The position numbers and the translations under genes are program-made. This document shows positions 9,486-10,557 of a DNA stretch of 10,557 nt, in pieces; position 1 is the stretch's first letter; each line of letters begins with the position of its first letter. The notes beneath the pieces are model-generated. The model was not told the origin of the DNA. It did no database searches and was given only the letters and a program-made list of their open reading frames with translations. The DNA is from UBA8437 sp003445035 (GTDB lineage: Bacteria; Planctomycetota; Planctomycetia; Planctomycetales; Planctomycetaceae): positions 1-10,557 of the forward strand of contig CALCHI010000353.1 in the NCBI GenBank assembly GCA_937901285.1. Reading direction: 5' to 3'.

Positions 9486-10557
9486 ATGTCACCACGCACT
9501 TCACTGGACCGACGCCGGTTCCTGGGAGATTCGGCCACCCTGCTCGGGTCCACCGCCCTGGCAACCCTGCTGGACCAGGACGGGGTGCTGGCCGACGCAC
9601 CGATCCGGCCGGCCATCAACCCCTCCAGTCCCCACGCTTCACGGTCGGCCCACTTTCGGCCACGCGCTCGCCAGGTGGTGATGATCTTCTGCAGCGGAGG
9701 CTTCAGCCCGCTGGATTCTTTCGACTACAAGCCCGAACTGATCCGCCGCCACGGAGAACCACTGCCGGGCAAGAAGCTGATCACCTTCCAGGGCGAGCAG
9801 GGACGGCTGACACGGCCGCTGTACCCGTTCCGTCCGCGTGGCGAAAGCGGCAAGATGGTCTCGACGCTGGTCGACCACCTCGGAGAACTCGCCGACGAGA
9901 TGTGCTTCGTGCACTCGGTGACCACCAAGACCAACACGCACGGTCCGGCCGAAAACGTGATGTCCACCGGCTTCACGCTCGACGGGTTCCCCAGCATCGG
10001 TGCCTGGGTCAGCTACGCCCTGGGCAGCGAAGCGGATGACCTGCCCGCCTTCGTGGCAATCCCCGACCCCCGGGGCAAGCCTCAGTCCAGCGTCAACAAC
10101 TGGGGACCGGGCTTCCTGCCAGCGGCCTTCCAGGGCACCGATTTCAACGCCGCACGACCCATCCGCAACCTGGCCCGGCCGACTTCGATCACCCCGGCTG
10201 CCGACACCGCCACCCGCCGTTTTCTCGATGCCCTCAACCGGAAACACCTCGATCGTTTCCCCGGCGACTCCGAACTGGCCGCCCGAATCGCCAGTTACCA
10301 GCTCGCGGCACGCATGCAGCTGTCGGTCCCCGAGATCACCGACCTCTCGACCGAATCCCGTTCGACGATCCGACTCTACGGTGCCGACTCCCGAAATCCC
10401 CTGAAAGCCGGCTTCGCCCGTAACTGTCTGCTGGCACGCAGACTGGTCGAACGAGGTGTTCGCTTCATCCAGCTCTTCAACGGCAGCTACCAGACCGGCG
10501 GAGAGGGGACCAGCAACTGGGACGGCCACAAGAAACTCAAGGTGCAGTACGACGTCC
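9486..10557 (+). CDS. DUF1501 family Tat-exported protein, 5' part
   Basis: The frame from ATG 9486 is open to the right edge, giving 357 codons, so the C-terminus is missing. Residues 8-14 (DRRRFLG) form a twin-arginine motif followed by a hydrophobic stretch ending near DGVLADA, so the protein is probably exported folded by the Tat system. The body matches DUF1501 (alkaline phosphatase/sulfatase-like superfamily): QVVMIFCSGGFSPLDSFDYK at about 63-82, then the NTHGPAENVMSTGF and GFPSIGAWVSYALG blocks, and near the right edge RLVERGVRFIQLFNGSY followed by NWDGH. It lies 30 nt after the PSD1 gene on the same strand, the standard arrangement, and is likely in the same transcript. No strong Shine-Dalgarno sequence precedes the ATG, so translation may be coupled to the upstream gene. 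The enzyme activity of DUF1501 proteins is not established; a hydrolase role is inferred from the fold. Confidence 0.93.
   Translation, partial: MSPRTSLDRRRFLGDSATLLGSTALATLLDQDGVLADAPIRPAINPSSPHASRSAHFRPRARQVVMIFCSGGFSPLDSFDYKPELIRRHGEPLPGKKLITFQGEQGRLTRPLYPFRPRGESGKMVSTLVDHLGELADEMCFVHSVTTKTNTHGPAENVMSTGFTLDGFPSIGAWVSYALGSEADDLPAFVAIPDPRGKPQSSVNNWGPGFLPAAFQGTDFNAARPIRNLARPTSITPAADTATRRFLDALNRKHLDRFPGDSELAARIASYQLAARMQLSVPEITDLSTESRSTIRLYGADSRNPLKAGFARNCLLARRLVERGVRFIQLFNGSYQTGGEGTSNWDGHKKLKVQYDV

Noticed and set aside
9272..10039. A 255-codon plus-strand frame overlapping the DUF1501 gene
   Set aside because: It is the wrong frame across the end of PSD1 and the start of DUF1501; both of those have strong family motifs and this product is Arg/Pro-rich noise.

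Overview
The window looks like chromosomal DNA from a planctomycete (phylum Planctomycetota). The DNA is GC-rich. It carries the PSCyt1/PSCyt2/PSD1 plus DUF1501 gene pair that is massively expanded in that phylum. It also carries a secreted protein with the N-terminal motif LEDRTLLS, a common mark of planctomycetal extracellular proteins. This assignment rests on gene content only.

Layout, left to right: (1) bases 1-1661, minus strand: the 5' part of a secreted RTX (glycine/aspartate nonapeptide repeat) protein that runs off the left edge. (2) 1662-2005: a gene-free divergent intergenic region. (3) 2006-4093, plus: membrane-anchored octaheme c-type cytochrome A, with eight CxxCH motifs and a HEAT-like C-terminal part. 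(4) 4090-4572, plus: a four-helix membrane protein that overlaps cytochrome A by ATGA and has histidines in its helices. (5) 4585-6480, minus: octaheme cytochrome B, a clear paralogue of A facing it, separated from the membrane gene by 12 bp with an imperfect hairpin over the junction. (6) 6481-6671: a divergent promoter region. (7) 6672-9455, plus: a planctomycete cytochrome protein with a discoidin-like insertion. (8) 9486-10557, plus: a Tat-exported DUF1501 protein cut by the right edge.

Two modules stand out. The first is an inverted pair of octaheme cytochromes around a small membrane protein. It looks like a periplasmic electron-transfer unit anchored in the inner membrane, with unknown donor and acceptor. 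The paralogues differ at many silent sites elsewhere, yet they share a 75-bp nearly identical tract (59 bp exact) over heme motif 6, which suggests gene conversion. The second is the PSD1/DUF1501 pair, most likely a two-gene operon of exported proteins often linked with polysaccharide breakdown, though the biochemistry is unproven. No RNA genes, CRISPR arrays, insertion sequences or phage genes were seen.
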